The position numbers and the translations under genes are program-made. From Sinorhizobium fredii NGR234 (GTDB taxonomy: Bacteria > Pseudomonadota > Alphaproteobacteria > Rhizobiales > Rhizobiaceae): a DNA stretch of 64,000 bases. How positions within the stretch are numbered: the stretch's first letter is position 1; every line of letters starts with the position of its first letter. Below, one piece after another: positions 7,766 to 17,943 of this stretch. A model generated the notes under the pieces. The model was not told the origin of the DNA. It worked only from the letters and a program-made list of their open reading frames with translations, and did no database searches. The stretch spans positions 248,001 through 312,000 of the forward strand of contig NC_012586.1 of the NCBI RefSeq assembly GCF_000018545.1. The letters run 5' to 3'.

Positions 7766-8781
7766 GGGATCGGCCGAAGATCAAGGATATAGCCGAGAAG
7801 GCCGGCGTGTCGGTCGCCACCGTCTCGCGGGCGCTTTCCGACTCGGCGCTGGTGACGGCCGAGACGCGCCAGCGCATTCATGATCTGGCGCGCGAGCTCA
7901 ACTACCGCCCCAATGTCAGTGCCCGCAACCTGCGCACCCGCAAGTCGATGGCGGTGCTGCTCGTCGTCCGCGACGTCGGCAACCCCTTCTATCTCGACAT
8001 CCTGAAAGGCGTCGAGGCGACGGCGCGGGAAGCCGGCTATGCGGTGCTGATGGGCAATACCGAGAATGATCCGCTCCGCGAGATCGAGTATTTCAACATG
8101 CTGCGCGACGGCCATGCCGACGGCATGATCCTGATGACCGGCAAGCTGCCGCCGGCCGGCGGCAATCGCGCCGGCGGCTGGAACCATCTGCCTGTCGTGG
8201 TGGCACTCGAAATGATCGAAGGTTCAGGCCTGCCGCATGTGCAGGTCGACAATGTCGGGGCGGCGCGCGCGGCGGTCGAGCACCTGATTTCGCTCGGGCA
8301 CCGGCGGATCGCCCATATCAGTGGTCCCGTCCCCGAGCCGATGAGCGTCTACCGCCGCGAGGGCTACCGGCTCGCCATGCGCGAAGCCGGCCTCGCGATC
8401 CCAGACGGCTACGAGGTGCGCGGCAACTTCCTGCTCGAAAGCGGCCAGGAATGCTGCCGGGAACTCCTTGCCCTGCCGGAGCCGCCGACGGCGCTCTTCG
8501 TCGCCAATGACGAGATGGCCTATGGCGCCGCCCATGAGCTGCGGCGGACGGGGCGCGACGTCCCCGGCGAGGTTTCGGTCGTCGGCTTCGACGATCTTTA
8601 TCTGAGCAAGGCCTTCTATCCGCCGCTGACGACCGTCAGCCAGCCGCGCGCCGAGATCGGCCGCACGGCAATGGGGCTTCTGCTCAGTATCCTGTCGGGC
8701 GGCAGCGTCGGGGGCGACGAACCGATCGTGCTGCCGACGGCGCTCAATATCAGAGGCAGCACGGCACCGCCACGTGGTTGA
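7762..8781 (+). CDS. LacI-family transcriptional regulator of the sugar ABC operon
   Basis: This 339-residue protein has an N-terminal helix-turn-helix (IKDIAEKAGVSVATVSRAL, about residues 6-24) and a C-terminal sugar-binding domain (AVLLVVRDVGNPFYLDILKG, VVGFDDLYLS near 275). It is co-transcribed with the importer, overlapping the permease stop by four bases. The TGWAATCGATTWCA palindrome at 3161 is the likely operator. By family precedent it represses until the imported sugar or a derivative binds. Confidence 0.9.
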   Translation: MRDRPKIKDIAEKAGVSVATVSRALSDSALVTAETRQRIHDLARELNYRPNVSARNLRTRKSMAVLLVVRDVGNPFYLDILKGVEATAREAGYAVLMGNTENDPLREIEYFNMLRDGHADGMILMTGKLPPAGGNRAGGWNHLPVVVALEMIEGSGLPHVQVDNVGAARAAVEHLISLGHRRIAHISGPVPEPMSVYRREGYRLAMREAGLAIPDGYEVRGNFLLESGQECCRELLALPEPPTALFVANDEMAYGAAHELRRTGRDVPGEVSVVGFDDLYLSKAFYPPLTTVSQPRAEIGRTAMGLLLSILSGGSVGGDEPIVLPTALNIRGSTAPPRG

Positions 8782-8799
8782 ATTAGGGGGAGGGAAGGA

Positions 8800-10044
8800 A
8801 TGACTGCACTGCCAAGGCAGACCCTGCGCATCGGATTTGTCGGAACCGGCTTCATCGCCCGCTTCCATCTGCAATCCTTGATCGGTGTACGCAATGTGGA
8901 GGTGACCGGCGTCTATAGCCGCAAGGCGGAGAACCGCGAGCGCTTCGCCGAAGCGGTGAGGGAACTCGAACTCGGCATCTGCCGTCCTCATGGCAGCCTC
9001 GACCACCTTCTCTCGGCCGGCGACGTCGACGCGATCTGGATCCTGTCGCCGAACTATACCCGGCTCGAAGTGATGCGGACGCTGCATGCGGAGATCAAGG
9101 CGGGCCGCAGCCAGGTCTTCGCCGTCGCCTGTGAAAAACCGCTGGCGCGCACCGTCGCCGAAGCCCGCGAGATGCTGCATCTGGCGCAAGACGCAGGCCT
9201 CAACCACGGCTATCTCGAAAACCAGGTCTTCTGCACGCCGGTACTTCGCGGCAAGGAGATCATCTGGCGTCGCGCCGCCTTGACGACGGGTAGGCCCTAT
9301 CTGGCCCGCGCCGCCGAAGAGCATTCCGGCCCGCACGAACCGTGGTTCTGGCAGGGCGACAAGCAGGGCGGCGGCGTGCTCTCCGACATGATGTGCCACA
9401 GCGTCGAGGTGGCGCGCCATCTGCTGACGGCGCCAGGTGCTGCGCGCAATTCCCTAAAAGTCAAGGCGGTGAACGGCACGGTGGCGAACCTCAAATGGAC
9501 CCGTCCGGCCTATGCCGACCAGCTGCGGCAGCGATACGGAAACGAGGTGGACTACCGCAATCGGCCCTCGGAGGATTTCGCCCGCGCCACCGTGACGCTA
9601 GAGGACGAGGAGGGCCGTGAGCTGATGATCGAGGCGACGACCTCCTGGGCCTATGTCGGCGCCGGCTTACGGATCCAGCTCGAGCTTCTCGGCCCTGAAT
9701 ATGCGCTGGAATACAATTCGCTCGGCACCGGGCTGAAGATCTTCCTGTCGCGGGCGGTCAAGGGTTCCGAGGGCGAGGATCTGGTCGAAAAGCAGAATGC
9801 CGAACAGGGACTGATGCCGGTGCTCGAGGACGAGACCGGCGTCTATGGCTACACGGACGAAAACCGGCACATGGTCGAGTGCTTCAGGAAGGGCGTGAAA
9901 CCGCTCGAGACCTTCGAGGACGGACTCGCAGTGGTCGAGATCCTGATGGGTCTCTACCGTTCGGCCGAAATCGGCGCGACGCTCCATTTCCCGGCGCCTG
10001 AGCTCGAGACCTACGTGCCGCTGGTGGCGCGAACCGGCGTGTAG
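8800..10044 (+). CDS. Gfo/Idh/MocA-family NAD(P)-dependent oxidoreductase
   Basis: This 414-residue protein has the Rossmann motif GFVGTGFIARFH at about residues 9-20, the catalytic-lysine motif CEKPLA near 111, and a D-x3-H pair in SDMMCHSVEVARHLL. The family oxidises or reduces cyclic sugars, inositols and related polyols. It lies 18 bases after the LacI-family gene behind AGGGAAGG, as the last gene of the importer operon. It probably carries out the first catabolic step on the imported sugar. At 414 residues it is longer than the typical 330-390. The substrate is unknown. Confidence 0.87.
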   Translation: MTALPRQTLRIGFVGTGFIARFHLQSLIGVRNVEVTGVYSRKAENRERFAEAVRELELGICRPHGSLDHLLSAGDVDAIWILSPNYTRLEVMRTLHAEIKAGRSQVFAVACEKPLARTVAEAREMLHLAQDAGLNHGYLENQVFCTPVLRGKEIIWRRAALTTGRPYLARAAEEHSGPHEPWFWQGDKQGGGVLSDMMCHSVEVARHLLTAPGAARNSLKVKAVNGTVANLKWTRPAYADQLRQRYGNEVDYRNRPSEDFARATVTLEDEEGRELMIEATTSWAYVGAGLRIQLELLGPEYALEYNSLGTGLKIFLSRAVKGSEGEDLVEKQNAEQGLMPVLEDETGVYGYTDENRHMVECFRKGVKPLETFEDGLAVVEILMGLYRSAEIGATLHFPAPELETYVPLVARTGV

Positions 10045-10107
10045 CCGATCCCGAACGGAAGCTGCAGTATTAGATCCAGCATTGCGCTGCCGATTTTCCA
10101 TTCAAAA

Positions 10108-10128
10108 TTAGTTGACTCAGTCCACTAA
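10108..10128. promoter_or_regulatory. 21-bp palindromic operator upstream of the MarR-GNAT gene
   Basis: TTAGTTGAC and GTCCACTAA flank a central TCA, giving a palindrome TTAGTNGAC-N3-GTCNACTAA. It ends 30 bases before the MarR-GNAT start. Size and symmetry fit a MarR-dimer site, so autoregulation is likely. Binding is inferred. Confidence 0.65.
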
Positions 10129-10158
10129 TGGGGCGAAAGTCATGCTGCTTTCAAGGGA

Positions 10159-11091
10159 ATGGAAATGCAGGTCGATCGGAGCGCGGTTGTCGGCGAAATC
10201 AGACGGTTCAACCGTTTCTACACGCGCACCATCGGCCTTCTCGACGAGACGCTGACTGAAAGCGCCTTCACGCTCACCGAGGCGCGTGTTCTCTTCGAAC
10301 TCGGCCATCGCGAGAGTCCCGCAGCATCGGAAATCGCGACGGAACTGCGCCTCGACCCGGCCTATCTCGCGCGCATCCTGCGCAGATTCGCCGCCAACGG
10401 GCTCGCCAAGGCGCGCGCCGACGGCGCCGATCGACGGCGCCGGATATTGTCGCTCACCGAAAAGGGCCGGTCGGCACTGGCAGAGCTTCAGGCGGCGGCC
10501 GACGAGGACGTCGCGCGACTTGTCGATGATCTTTCCGATGAGAAACTCCGAGAACTCGACATCGCCCTCCGCAGGACGATGGAACTGTTGCGCCGGTCTC
10601 CCATGGAAACGCCGGTCATAACACTACGACCCCATCGTATCGGTGATATCGGCTGGGTCGTTCAACGCCAGGCGGTGCTCTATGCCGAGGAATATGGCTG
10701 GGACATCACTTACGAGGCCCTGGCGGCGGAGATCGGCGCCGCCTTCCTTCGCAATTTTCGGGAGGGTCGCGACTTCTGCTGGGTTGCCGAACGCGACGGG
10801 ACCCCGGTCGGCGCAGTGTTCCTCGTATGGGAGGACGACGAGACGGCGAGGTTGCGCCTGCTCCATGTCGAGACGGAAGCGCGCGGCCTTGGCATCGGCA
10901 AGCGACTTGTCGACGCCTGCATCGACCAGGCGCGTGTCTCAGGGTACCGACGCGTGGTCCTTTGGACGAACGATGTCCTCGTCGCGGCCCGGACGCTTTA
11001 TGAGCGCGCCGGCTTCCGGCTCATCGGCGAGGAAGGGCACCACAGCTTCGGCAAGGACCTTGTCGGCCAGACGTGGGAACTGGCGCTCTAG
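10159..11091 (+). CDS. MarR-family regulator fused to a GNAT acetyltransferase
   Basis: This 310-residue two-domain protein has a MarR winged helix at about 1-150 (SAASEIATELRLDPAYLARILRRF recognition region, DRRRRILSLTEKGR wing). A GNAT domain follows at about 153-310, with the acetyl-CoA loop in EARGLGIGKRLVDACI and YERAGFRLIGEEGHHSFGKDL near the end. MarR-GNAT fusions are known in proteobacteria, where effector sensing and acetyl transfer may be linked. The start is ATG 10159, though ATG 10165 is equally possible. It is a single-gene unit behind its own palindrome, with an SDR 140 bases downstream. The acetylated substrate is unknown. Confidence 0.9.
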   Translation: MEMQVDRSAVVGEIRRFNRFYTRTIGLLDETLTESAFTLTEARVLFELGHRESPAASEIATELRLDPAYLARILRRFAANGLAKARADGADRRRRILSLTEKGRSALAELQAAADEDVARLVDDLSDEKLRELDIALRRTMELLRRSPMETPVITLRPHRIGDIGWVVQRQAVLYAEEYGWDITYEALAAEIGAAFLRNFREGRDFCWVAERDGTPVGAVFLVWEDDETARLRLLHVETEARGLGIGKRLVDACIDQARVSGYRRVVLWTNDVLVAARTLYERAGFRLIGEEGHHSFGKDLVGQTWELAL

Positions 11092-11232
11092 TATGCGCCC
11101 CAAAACCGACTTTGGGCAAAGACATACGTCAAAACAAAAACATGAGCACGGATCGAACAGCCAACGGCGGGAGGATGAGATGACGGTAGAGAATGCGGCC
11201 AGGCTGGGTGGCCCGGCATGCGGAGCACGGCC

Positions 11233-12000
11233 ATGCTGATCCTCGACAAGGTATTTCTGGTCACCGGCGGCGGGTCCGGGCTCGGCGCGGCCGTCGCTCG
11301 GATGTTCGTCGCCGACGGTGCCCATGTGATCATCGCCGACGTCAATGTCGATGCAGGGACGGCGATTGCCGCCGAACTCGGCGCGCGTGCCCGTTTCGTG
11401 CGGACCGATGTGACGAGCGAGGCGGACGGCGCCGCCGCGGTGCAGGCGGCGCTCGACAGCTTCGGGCATCTCCACGGGCTCATAAACTGCGCCGGCATCG
11501 CGCCCGGCGAGAAGGTGCTCGGGCGCGACGGTCCGCACCGCCTCGACAGTTTTAGCCGTGCGATCGGCATCAACCTCATCGGAACTTTCAACATGATCCG
11601 GCTTGCCGCTGCGGCGATCGCCCGGGAGGAGCCGGATCTGGAAGGCGGCCGTGGCGTGATCGTCAACACCGCCTCGGTCGCCGCCTTTGACGGGCAGATC
11701 GGCCAGGCGGCCTATGCGGCCGCGAAGGGCGGCGTCGTGGCGATGACGCTGCCGATCGCGCGCGAACTCGCCCGCTCCGGCATCCGCGTCGTCTCGATCG
11801 CGCCCGGCATTTTCGAAACGCCGATGATGGCCGGCATGCCGCAGGAGGTGCAGGATTCGCTCGGCAAGAGCGTGCCCTTCCCGCCGCGCCTCGGCCGGCC
11901 GGGCGAATATGCCGCGCTGGTGCGGCATATCTGCGAGAACGACATGCTGAACGGCGAGGTCATCCGCCTCGACGGAGCGCTGAGGATGGGCGCGCGGTAG
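11233..12000 (+). CDS. Short-chain dehydrogenase similar to 3-hydroxyacyl-CoA dehydrogenase type 2
   Basis: This 255-residue SDR has the cofactor motif TGGGSGLG near residue 12, the NCAG strand ([11 protein letters not shown]) and catalytic Y-x3-K in YAAAKGG. The overall pattern, including [20 protein letters not shown] and [13 protein letters not shown], matches HSD17B10-type 3-hydroxyacyl-CoA dehydrogenases. ATG 11233 was chosen over 11218 because GGAG stands seven bases before it. It probably oxidises a 3-hydroxyacyl-CoA with NAD in fatty-acid or branched-chain degradation. No other beta-oxidation gene is adjacent. Confidence 0.85.
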   Translation: MLILDKVFLVTGGGSGLGAAVARMFVADGAHVIIADVNVDAGTAIAAELGARARFVRTDVTSEADGAAAVQAALDSFGHLHGLINCAGIAPGEKVLGRDGPHRLDSFSRAIGINLIGTFNMIRLAAAAIAREEPDLEGGRGVIVNTASVAAFDGQIGQAAYAAAKGGVVAMTLPIARELARSGIRVVSIAPGIFETPMMAGMPQEVQDSLGKSVPFPPRLGRPGEYAALVRHICENDMLNGEVIRLDGALRMGAR

Positions 12001-12010
12001 GTGTAACGGC

Positions 12011-12436
12011 CTATGGCCGATGATCCCAGGGATTGACGATCACGACGCCGGTGTCGGCGAAGTCGACGACGTTACGGGTCGCCAGCGCAGCGCCGCGGGA
12101 GAGGGCGATCGCGGCAATCTGGGCGTCGAACTGGCTGATGGGGCGGCCGCTCTTGCGCCGCCGGGTGGCAATGGAAGCGTAAGCGTCGGCGGCGTCGCTG
12201 TCGAATGCCAGAACGCGTCCGGAAAGGTCCTCGCGGAAGATGAGAGCGATCGCCGCTTCCAGCTCCCGCCGCGGGCGACCGTCGGGCATAAGTCGCACGC
12301 CGTAGAGGATTTCTGCCTCGGTGACGGTTGTCGTAAAGATCACCGCCGGCGGCTGCCCGGCAAGCCACGCCTCGACTGAAACTGACGGAGCGGGTGCCAG
12401 CAGGTCCGAGAGAACGTTGGTGTCGAGGATAATCAA
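12011..12436 (-). CDS. PIN-domain ribonuclease toxin (VapC/FitB type)
   Basis: This 141-residue PIN-domain protein begins MIILDTNVLSDL, giving the first catalytic Asp. Further acidic residues lie in TEAEILYG, DSDAADAYA and FDAQIAAIA, the standard metal-binding set. The start overlaps the antitoxin stop by four bases. VapC toxins cleave tRNA or rRNA when released from their antitoxin. Length and motifs appear intact, so the pair is probably functional. Confidence 0.9.
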   Translation of the reverse strand: MIILDTNVLSDLLAPAPSVSVEAWLAGQPPAVIFTTTVTEAEILYGVRLMPDGRPRRELEAAIALIFREDLSGRVLAFDSDAADAYASIATRRRKSGRPISQFDAQIAAIALSRGAALATRNVVDFADTGVVIVNPWDHRP

Positions 12437-12681
12437 GCCGAGAAATCCGGGGCTTCGCGAATTGGTTCGCGAGCGGGAAGCTCAAGCGCGACGCCCCCAA
12501 GCGGCGCAATGCGATCTCTGATCGCCGCGGCAAGATTGCGCGGCCGCCCTTCGCCGGTCGACAGTGCGGCGCGCAAGATATCGCGTGCCTCGTCCTCCAT
12601 CGATCGCCCGTGCGCGGCGGCGCGAACGCGCAAGCGTTGCTTCAGCGCGTCATCAAGATTGCGGATCGTCATACTCGCCAT
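12433..12681 (-). CDS. FitA-like ribbon-helix-helix antitoxin
   Basis: This 82-residue protein has an N-terminal ribbon-helix-helix (MTIRNLDDALKQRLRVRAAAHGRSMEDEAR) as in FitA and plasmid-stability antitoxins. A proline-rich tail (LELPAREPIREAPDF) probably wraps the toxin. It is translationally coupled to the PIN toxin gene. The inverted repeat at 12700-12718 just upstream is the likely autoregulatory operator. Confidence 0.88.
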   Translation of the reverse strand: MASMTIRNLDDALKQRLRVRAAAHGRSMEDEARDILRAALSTGEGRPRNLAAAIRDRIAPLGGVALELPAREPIREAPDFSA

Positions 12682-12699
12682 GGATTGCCTCGTTCATCA

Positions 12700-12710
12700 A
12701 TGATTGCATT

Positions 12711-12718
<8 letters not shown>
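12700..12718. promoter_or_regulatory. Candidate antitoxin operator
   Basis: ATGATT and AATCAT flank seven bases, 19 bases upstream of the antitoxin start, at the site expected for FitA-type autoregulation. It overlaps the 3' end of the lacK gene (ending at 12711), so the toxin-antitoxin pair sits immediately behind the lac operon. Confidence 0.5.
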
Positions 12719-13834
<1,116 letters not shown>

Positions 13835-13838
<4 letters not shown>

Positions 13839-16102
13839 ACGCGCGCCGCTCCTTCGGATGTGGCGGAAAGGTCGAGTTTCGTTGTGCCGACACGCGACGA
13901 GGTGACGGTGACGGAAATGTTGCCCGCGGCACCCGTCGATCCCAGCCAGAAGCCGGTCGAGCCGCCCTGGAAGACGAGCCGGTTTGGGCCGATGAGCCGC
14001 GCCGGACCCTCAACCGCGATATCGACGGCATCATTGAGGAACGGCAGGACGTTGCCGACCTGGTCGAGAGCGCGGACGACGACGCGGACGCTGTCGCGCC
14101 CCTCGGCCCTGAGCGTCTTGCTGTCGGCCTCGACTTCGAGCGTCGTCGGCAGCGGATCGGCGACCATCCGGAGATGGGCGACCGCCTTGCCGCCGATGAA
14201 GCCGGTGAATTCCGCGCTTTCCCACTTCATCCCCCAGACGCCGAGCTCGTCCTTGGTGAAGTGGCGGTGGTCGATGACGACAGGGGCGTGCGGCAGGTGC
14301 GGGAAGGTCTCGCGGTCCGGACCGACGCGCTTCGTCAGCGAGCCGTATTTCAATTCGATCTCGTCGCAATTGGTGAGTACGATCAAGGGCAGCACGCCGC
14401 CGATATTGCGCTCGCCACGCGCCCAGAAGGTGACCGGCTTCATCACCACTTCCTCAGACGGCGCGCATTGGCTGGCATAGACGTAAGCGGCGAATTTCGG
14501 TTCGCGGAACATGTCCATGACGCCGTGATAGCAGATTCGGTCGCCGGAGCCGAAATCCTTGTGGGTGTTATAGTCGAACATGCACCAGCCGATCGCGCCG
14601 GAGATGCTCGGATCGCCATGCGCGGCGTTCAGCACCTCGAGGTGCCGGCGGACGTGCTCGGCCTGCCGCTGCTCCTGGTCGTAGATCTTCGTCGGATACA
14701 TGTGGCCGCCGAATTCGGTGATGAGATAGGGCACCTTGCGGGAAAGCCCTGTGCATTCCTGCTGCGGGCGGAGGGCCGTGCGCGGCCGGTTGGAGCCGGG
14801 CAGTTCCTCGTTGCCAAGGATGAAGTCGTTCATCGTGTAGACGTCTTCGAGGAATTCGCTGTCGGTGATGTAGCGCACGCCGCCGGTCTGCCGGGTGGGG
14901 TCGAGCTCGCGGGCGAGCCGGTTCGTCTCGACATAGAAATCATGCGAATCCTGCGACTCGTTGATCCTGACGCCCCAGATGACGATCGACGGATGGTTCC
15001 AGTCACGCTCGATCATGCGGGCCACGTTCTGGATCGCTTCCTGTTTCCAGGCCTCGCCACCGATGTGCTGCCAGCCGGGGATCTCCTCGAAGACGAGCAG
15101 GCCGATGCGGTCGCAATGGTCGAGGAACCATTTCGATTGCGGGTAGTGCGAGGTGCGGACGAGATTGCAGTGAAGCTTGTGCTTCAAGAGTTCCGCATCG
15201 CGCTCCTGCGCGCTGCGCCCCATCGCATAGCCGACATAGGGAAAGGCCTGGTGGCGGTTGAGGCCGCGGATCTTCAGCGGCCGGCCGTTAAGCCGGAAGC
15301 CGTCGACCGTGAACTCCGCGGTGCGGAAGCCGAAATGGGATGCAAGCCGGTCGCGGCCGTGATCGGTGCGGAGCTGGACGTCCACCTGATAGAGCACCGG
15401 AGCGTCGATGTCCCAGAGCGACAGGCCCTTGAGGCCGGTCATATCGAGGGTGACACTTTCGCCGCTCGTCTCGCCGACCGCCTCGGCAAGGACCTCGCCA
15501 TTGGCGTCTCTGAGGAGCGCCGTCACCGTGCCGGCAACGGCGAGGCCCTGCGGATTGGCGAGGTCGCAACGAACGCTGACGGATTTGGTGTCGCTCAGAA
15601 CGTCGCGGGGCTCGATCTTGATATTGGCGATCGCGACCGGGTCGGTGATTTTCAGCCAGACGTCGCGATAGATGCCGGCATAGGTGAGATAGTCGATGCG
15701 GCCGCCGAAGGGCGGAATTTCCGGGTTCTCGCTGCCGTCGATCTTGACGGTGATCAGGTTGTCGCTCTCGCGGAGCCGGCCGGTCAGGCGCGCCTCGAAC
15801 GGGGTATAGCCGTCCTTGTGGGCGATGATCTCCTCGCCGTTCAAGTAGACGACGGCATCGGCCATCGCCGCGTCGAAGACGATCGAGATTTCGCGGCCGG
15901 CGAAGTCCGGACGCCAGGCGATGACCTTCTGATAGGTGAAGGCGCGCTGATACGAGGTCTCGTCGAAATAGTTGAAGGGCAGCTCGACCGCATTGTGCGG
16001 CAGGCTGACCGGATCACCGGCTTGCAGCATGCCGGCATCGGCGGCGTTGAAGCCTTCGGAAAAGACCCATGAATCGTTGAATGAAGTGACAGAGCGCATC
16101 AT
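13835..16102 (-). CDS. lacZ: Beta-galactosidase, glycoside hydrolase family 2
   Basis: This 755-residue GH2 enzyme has an N-terminal sugar-binding sandwich domain, an immunoglobulin-like domain and a TIM barrel. The acid/base Glu is in VIWGVRINESQDSHD, the nucleophile in YLITEFGGHMYP, and the conserved RGLNRHQAFPYVGYAM precedes them. It is shorter than E. coli LacZ (about 1020 residues) and closer in size to GH2 beta-glucuronidases and rhizobial LacZ. There is no signal peptide, so it hydrolyses imported beta-galactosides in the cytosol. Its position between lacG and lacK argues for lactose as substrate; a beta-glucuronidase cannot be excluded from the fold alone. Confidence 0.87.
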
Positions 16103-16107
16103 CGTTC

Positions 16108-16929
16108 CTATTTGACTGAGCCCAGCATGCCCTGGACGAACTGGCGTTGCATGAAGAAGAAGACGGCAAGCGTCGGCAGCGTCGCCAGGATGGTGCCAAC
16201 CATCACCACGCCGTAGTCGGGGTAATAGGCCGAGGCGAGCGACGAGATGACCAGCGTGATCGTCTTCGTCTCGTTCGACTGCAGCACGATCAGCGGCCAG
16301 AGATAGTTATTCCAGGCGGTCATGAAGACGATGATGAAGGCCGCCGCATAGGTGGAGCGCATCACCGGCACATAGATGTAGAAGAAGATCTGCCACTCTT
16401 TCAGGCCGTCGACTTTCGCGGCGTCGCGCAATTCCGAGGGGAACGCCTTCGTGCTTTGGCGGAAGTAGAAGACGATGAAGGCCGAGCCGATCGTCGGAAG
16501 CACGACGGCGATATGCGTGTTGATGAGGCCCATCTTGCCCATCATGATGAACAGCGGGATCATCAGCGCCGCAAAGGGGATCATCAGCGTCAGCAGCATG
16601 GCCCGGTAAAGGCGCTCGCGGTGGCGCGAGCGGAAGATCTCGAAGCCGTAGCCGGCGAGCGACGAGACGGCCAGTGTGAGCACGGTCGCGAAGATGGTGA
16701 CCTTCGCCGAATTCCAGAACACCAGCGGCAGATTCACCAGTGTGAAGAAGTTGGCGATATTCGTCGTCAGCGCCTCGCCGGGCAGCAGCCGGCCCTTGAT
16801 GATATCGATCGACGAATTGGTCGCCCCGAGCGCCATCCAGATGAAGGGGAAGATGGAGAGGAAGGCCATAAGCCCGACGAAACCATAGGTGAGGACGGCA
16901 GACGCGATATTTGAGGGGTTGGTTCTCAT
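16108..16929 (-). CDS. lacG: Lactose ABC importer inner-membrane permease (MalG family)
   Basis: This 273-residue membrane protein has six predicted spans and the EAA coupling loop ELRDAAKVDGLKEWQIFFYIYVP near residue 185. The start at 16929 was chosen because it overlaps the stop of the upstream permease gene (ATGA). The much longer open frame upstream only shadows that gene. With LacF it forms the heterodimeric channel for lactose. It ends five bases before the lacZ start. Confidence 0.9.
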   Translation of the reverse strand: MRTNPSNIASAVLTYGFVGLMAFLSIFPFIWMALGATNSSIDIIKGRLLPGEALTTNIANFFTLVNLPLVFWNSAKVTIFATVLTLAVSSLAGYGFEIFRSRHRERLYRAMLLTLMIPFAALMIPLFIMMGKMGLINTHIAVVLPTIGSAFIVFYFRQSTKAFPSELRDAAKVDGLKEWQIFFYIYVPVMRSTYAAAFIIVFMTAWNNYLWPLIVLQSNETKTITLVISSLASAYYPDYGVVMVGTILATLPTLAVFFFMQRQFVQGMLGSVK

Positions 16930-17825
16930 TTCTCGCGCTCCCTTGCCAGGAAGAACTGCAGGAAAGCGAGCAGCGCCACGAGCACGACGATAACGTAGGA
17001 GACCGTCGCCGCATAGCCGAAATTCGGCATGAAGCGGAAAGTCAGGTTGTAGATATAGAGTGACAGCGTCAGCGTCGCATTCGACGGCCCGCCCTTGCCC
17101 TCGGTCAGATTGTAGACCTCGTCGAAGAGCTGCAGCGTGCCGATCGTCGAGATTACCGTGGTGAAGAGGATGACCGGCTTCAACAGCGGAATGGTGATGT
17201 GGGTGAAGCGCGCCCAGGCCGGGACGCCGTCGATCCGCGCCACCTCGTAAATCGACCTGTCGATGTTCTGCAGCGCCGCGAGATAGAAGATCATGTTGTA
17301 GCCGGTCCAGCGCCAGGTGATGGCGATGATGACGAGCGCCTTCGCCCAGAAGGGATGCGTCTGCCACGGGATCGGCGAGGCGATGATGCCGATTGCCTGC
17401 AGTGTCGAATTGACGATGCCGTCGAACGCGAACATGCCCTTGAAGAGCACCGAATAGGCGACGAGCGAGGTGACGCACGGCAGGAAGATCGCGGTGCGGA
17501 AGAAGGCGCGGCCGACGAGCCGGGGATTGTTGAGCAGCGACGCCAAGATCAGCGCCAGCAGGATCATGATCGGTACCTGCACGACGAAATAGGTCATCGT
17601 GTTGGTGAGTGCCTTGATGAACACCGGATCGTTCCAGAGGCGGGCAATGTTTGCGAAGCCGGCGAACTTCATCATCATGCCGCGGCCGGACTGGAACGAC
17701 ATCCAGAGCGACCAGACGATCGGATAGACCATGAAGAGGGCGATCAGCCCGAGCGCCGGCGCGACGAAGAGCCAGCCATTGATGTCATAATATCGGCCGA
17801 TGCCGCCGCGGCGGGCGAGAGCCAT
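16926..17825 (-). CDS. lacF: Lactose ABC importer inner-membrane permease (MalF/UgpA family)
   Basis: This roughly 299-residue permease has six predicted spans and the EAA-type loop YEVARIDGVPAWARFTHITIPLLKP. Two in-frame starts are possible, 17837 and 17825. I prefer 17825 because TGAGG stands at ribosome-binding distance before it and nothing similar precedes 17837. It follows lacE after a gap of about 118 bases that contains a hairpin. Confidence 0.88.
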   Translation of the reverse strand: MALARRGGIGRYYDINGWLFVAPALGLIALFMVYPIVWSLWMSFQSGRGMMMKFAGFANIARLWNDPVFIKALTNTMTYFVVQVPIMILLALILASLLNNPRLVGRAFFRTAIFLPCVTSLVAYSVLFKGMFAFDGIVNSTLQAIGIIASPIPWQTHPFWAKALVIIAITWRWTGYNMIFYLAALQNIDRSIYEVARIDGVPAWARFTHITIPLLKPVILFTTVISTIGTLQLFDEVYNLTEGKGGPSNATLTLSLYIYNLTFRFMPNFGYAATVSYVIVVLVALLAFLQFFLAREREK

Positions 17826-17894
17826 CGTCAACCTCATCGAAAACGGGGATCACTGGCTATGGCTTGGGGCGCCACGGCCGGCAAGCGGCGGAAA

Positions 17895-17929
17895 GGGCAA
17901 CCTGCCGCCGAGATAGAGGCAGGCTGCCC
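17895..17929 (-). promoter_or_regulatory. Hairpin between lacE and lacF
   Basis: GGGCA-A-CCTGCC (17895-17906) pairs with GGCAGG-C-TGCCC (17918-17929), eleven base pairs with one internal mismatch and no U-run. Like the hairpin at 4257, it follows a binding-protein gene and could set the excess of binding protein over permease by mRNA stabilisation or partial termination. Confidence 0.55.
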
Positions 17930-17943
17930 GATGCAACACGCGG

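Noticed and set aside
11180..11239. A 19-codon frame beginning ATGACGGTAGAG before the SDR
   Set aside because: GGGAGGA precedes it, so a leader peptide is conceivable, but it is too short, has no conserved feature and overlaps the SDR start.
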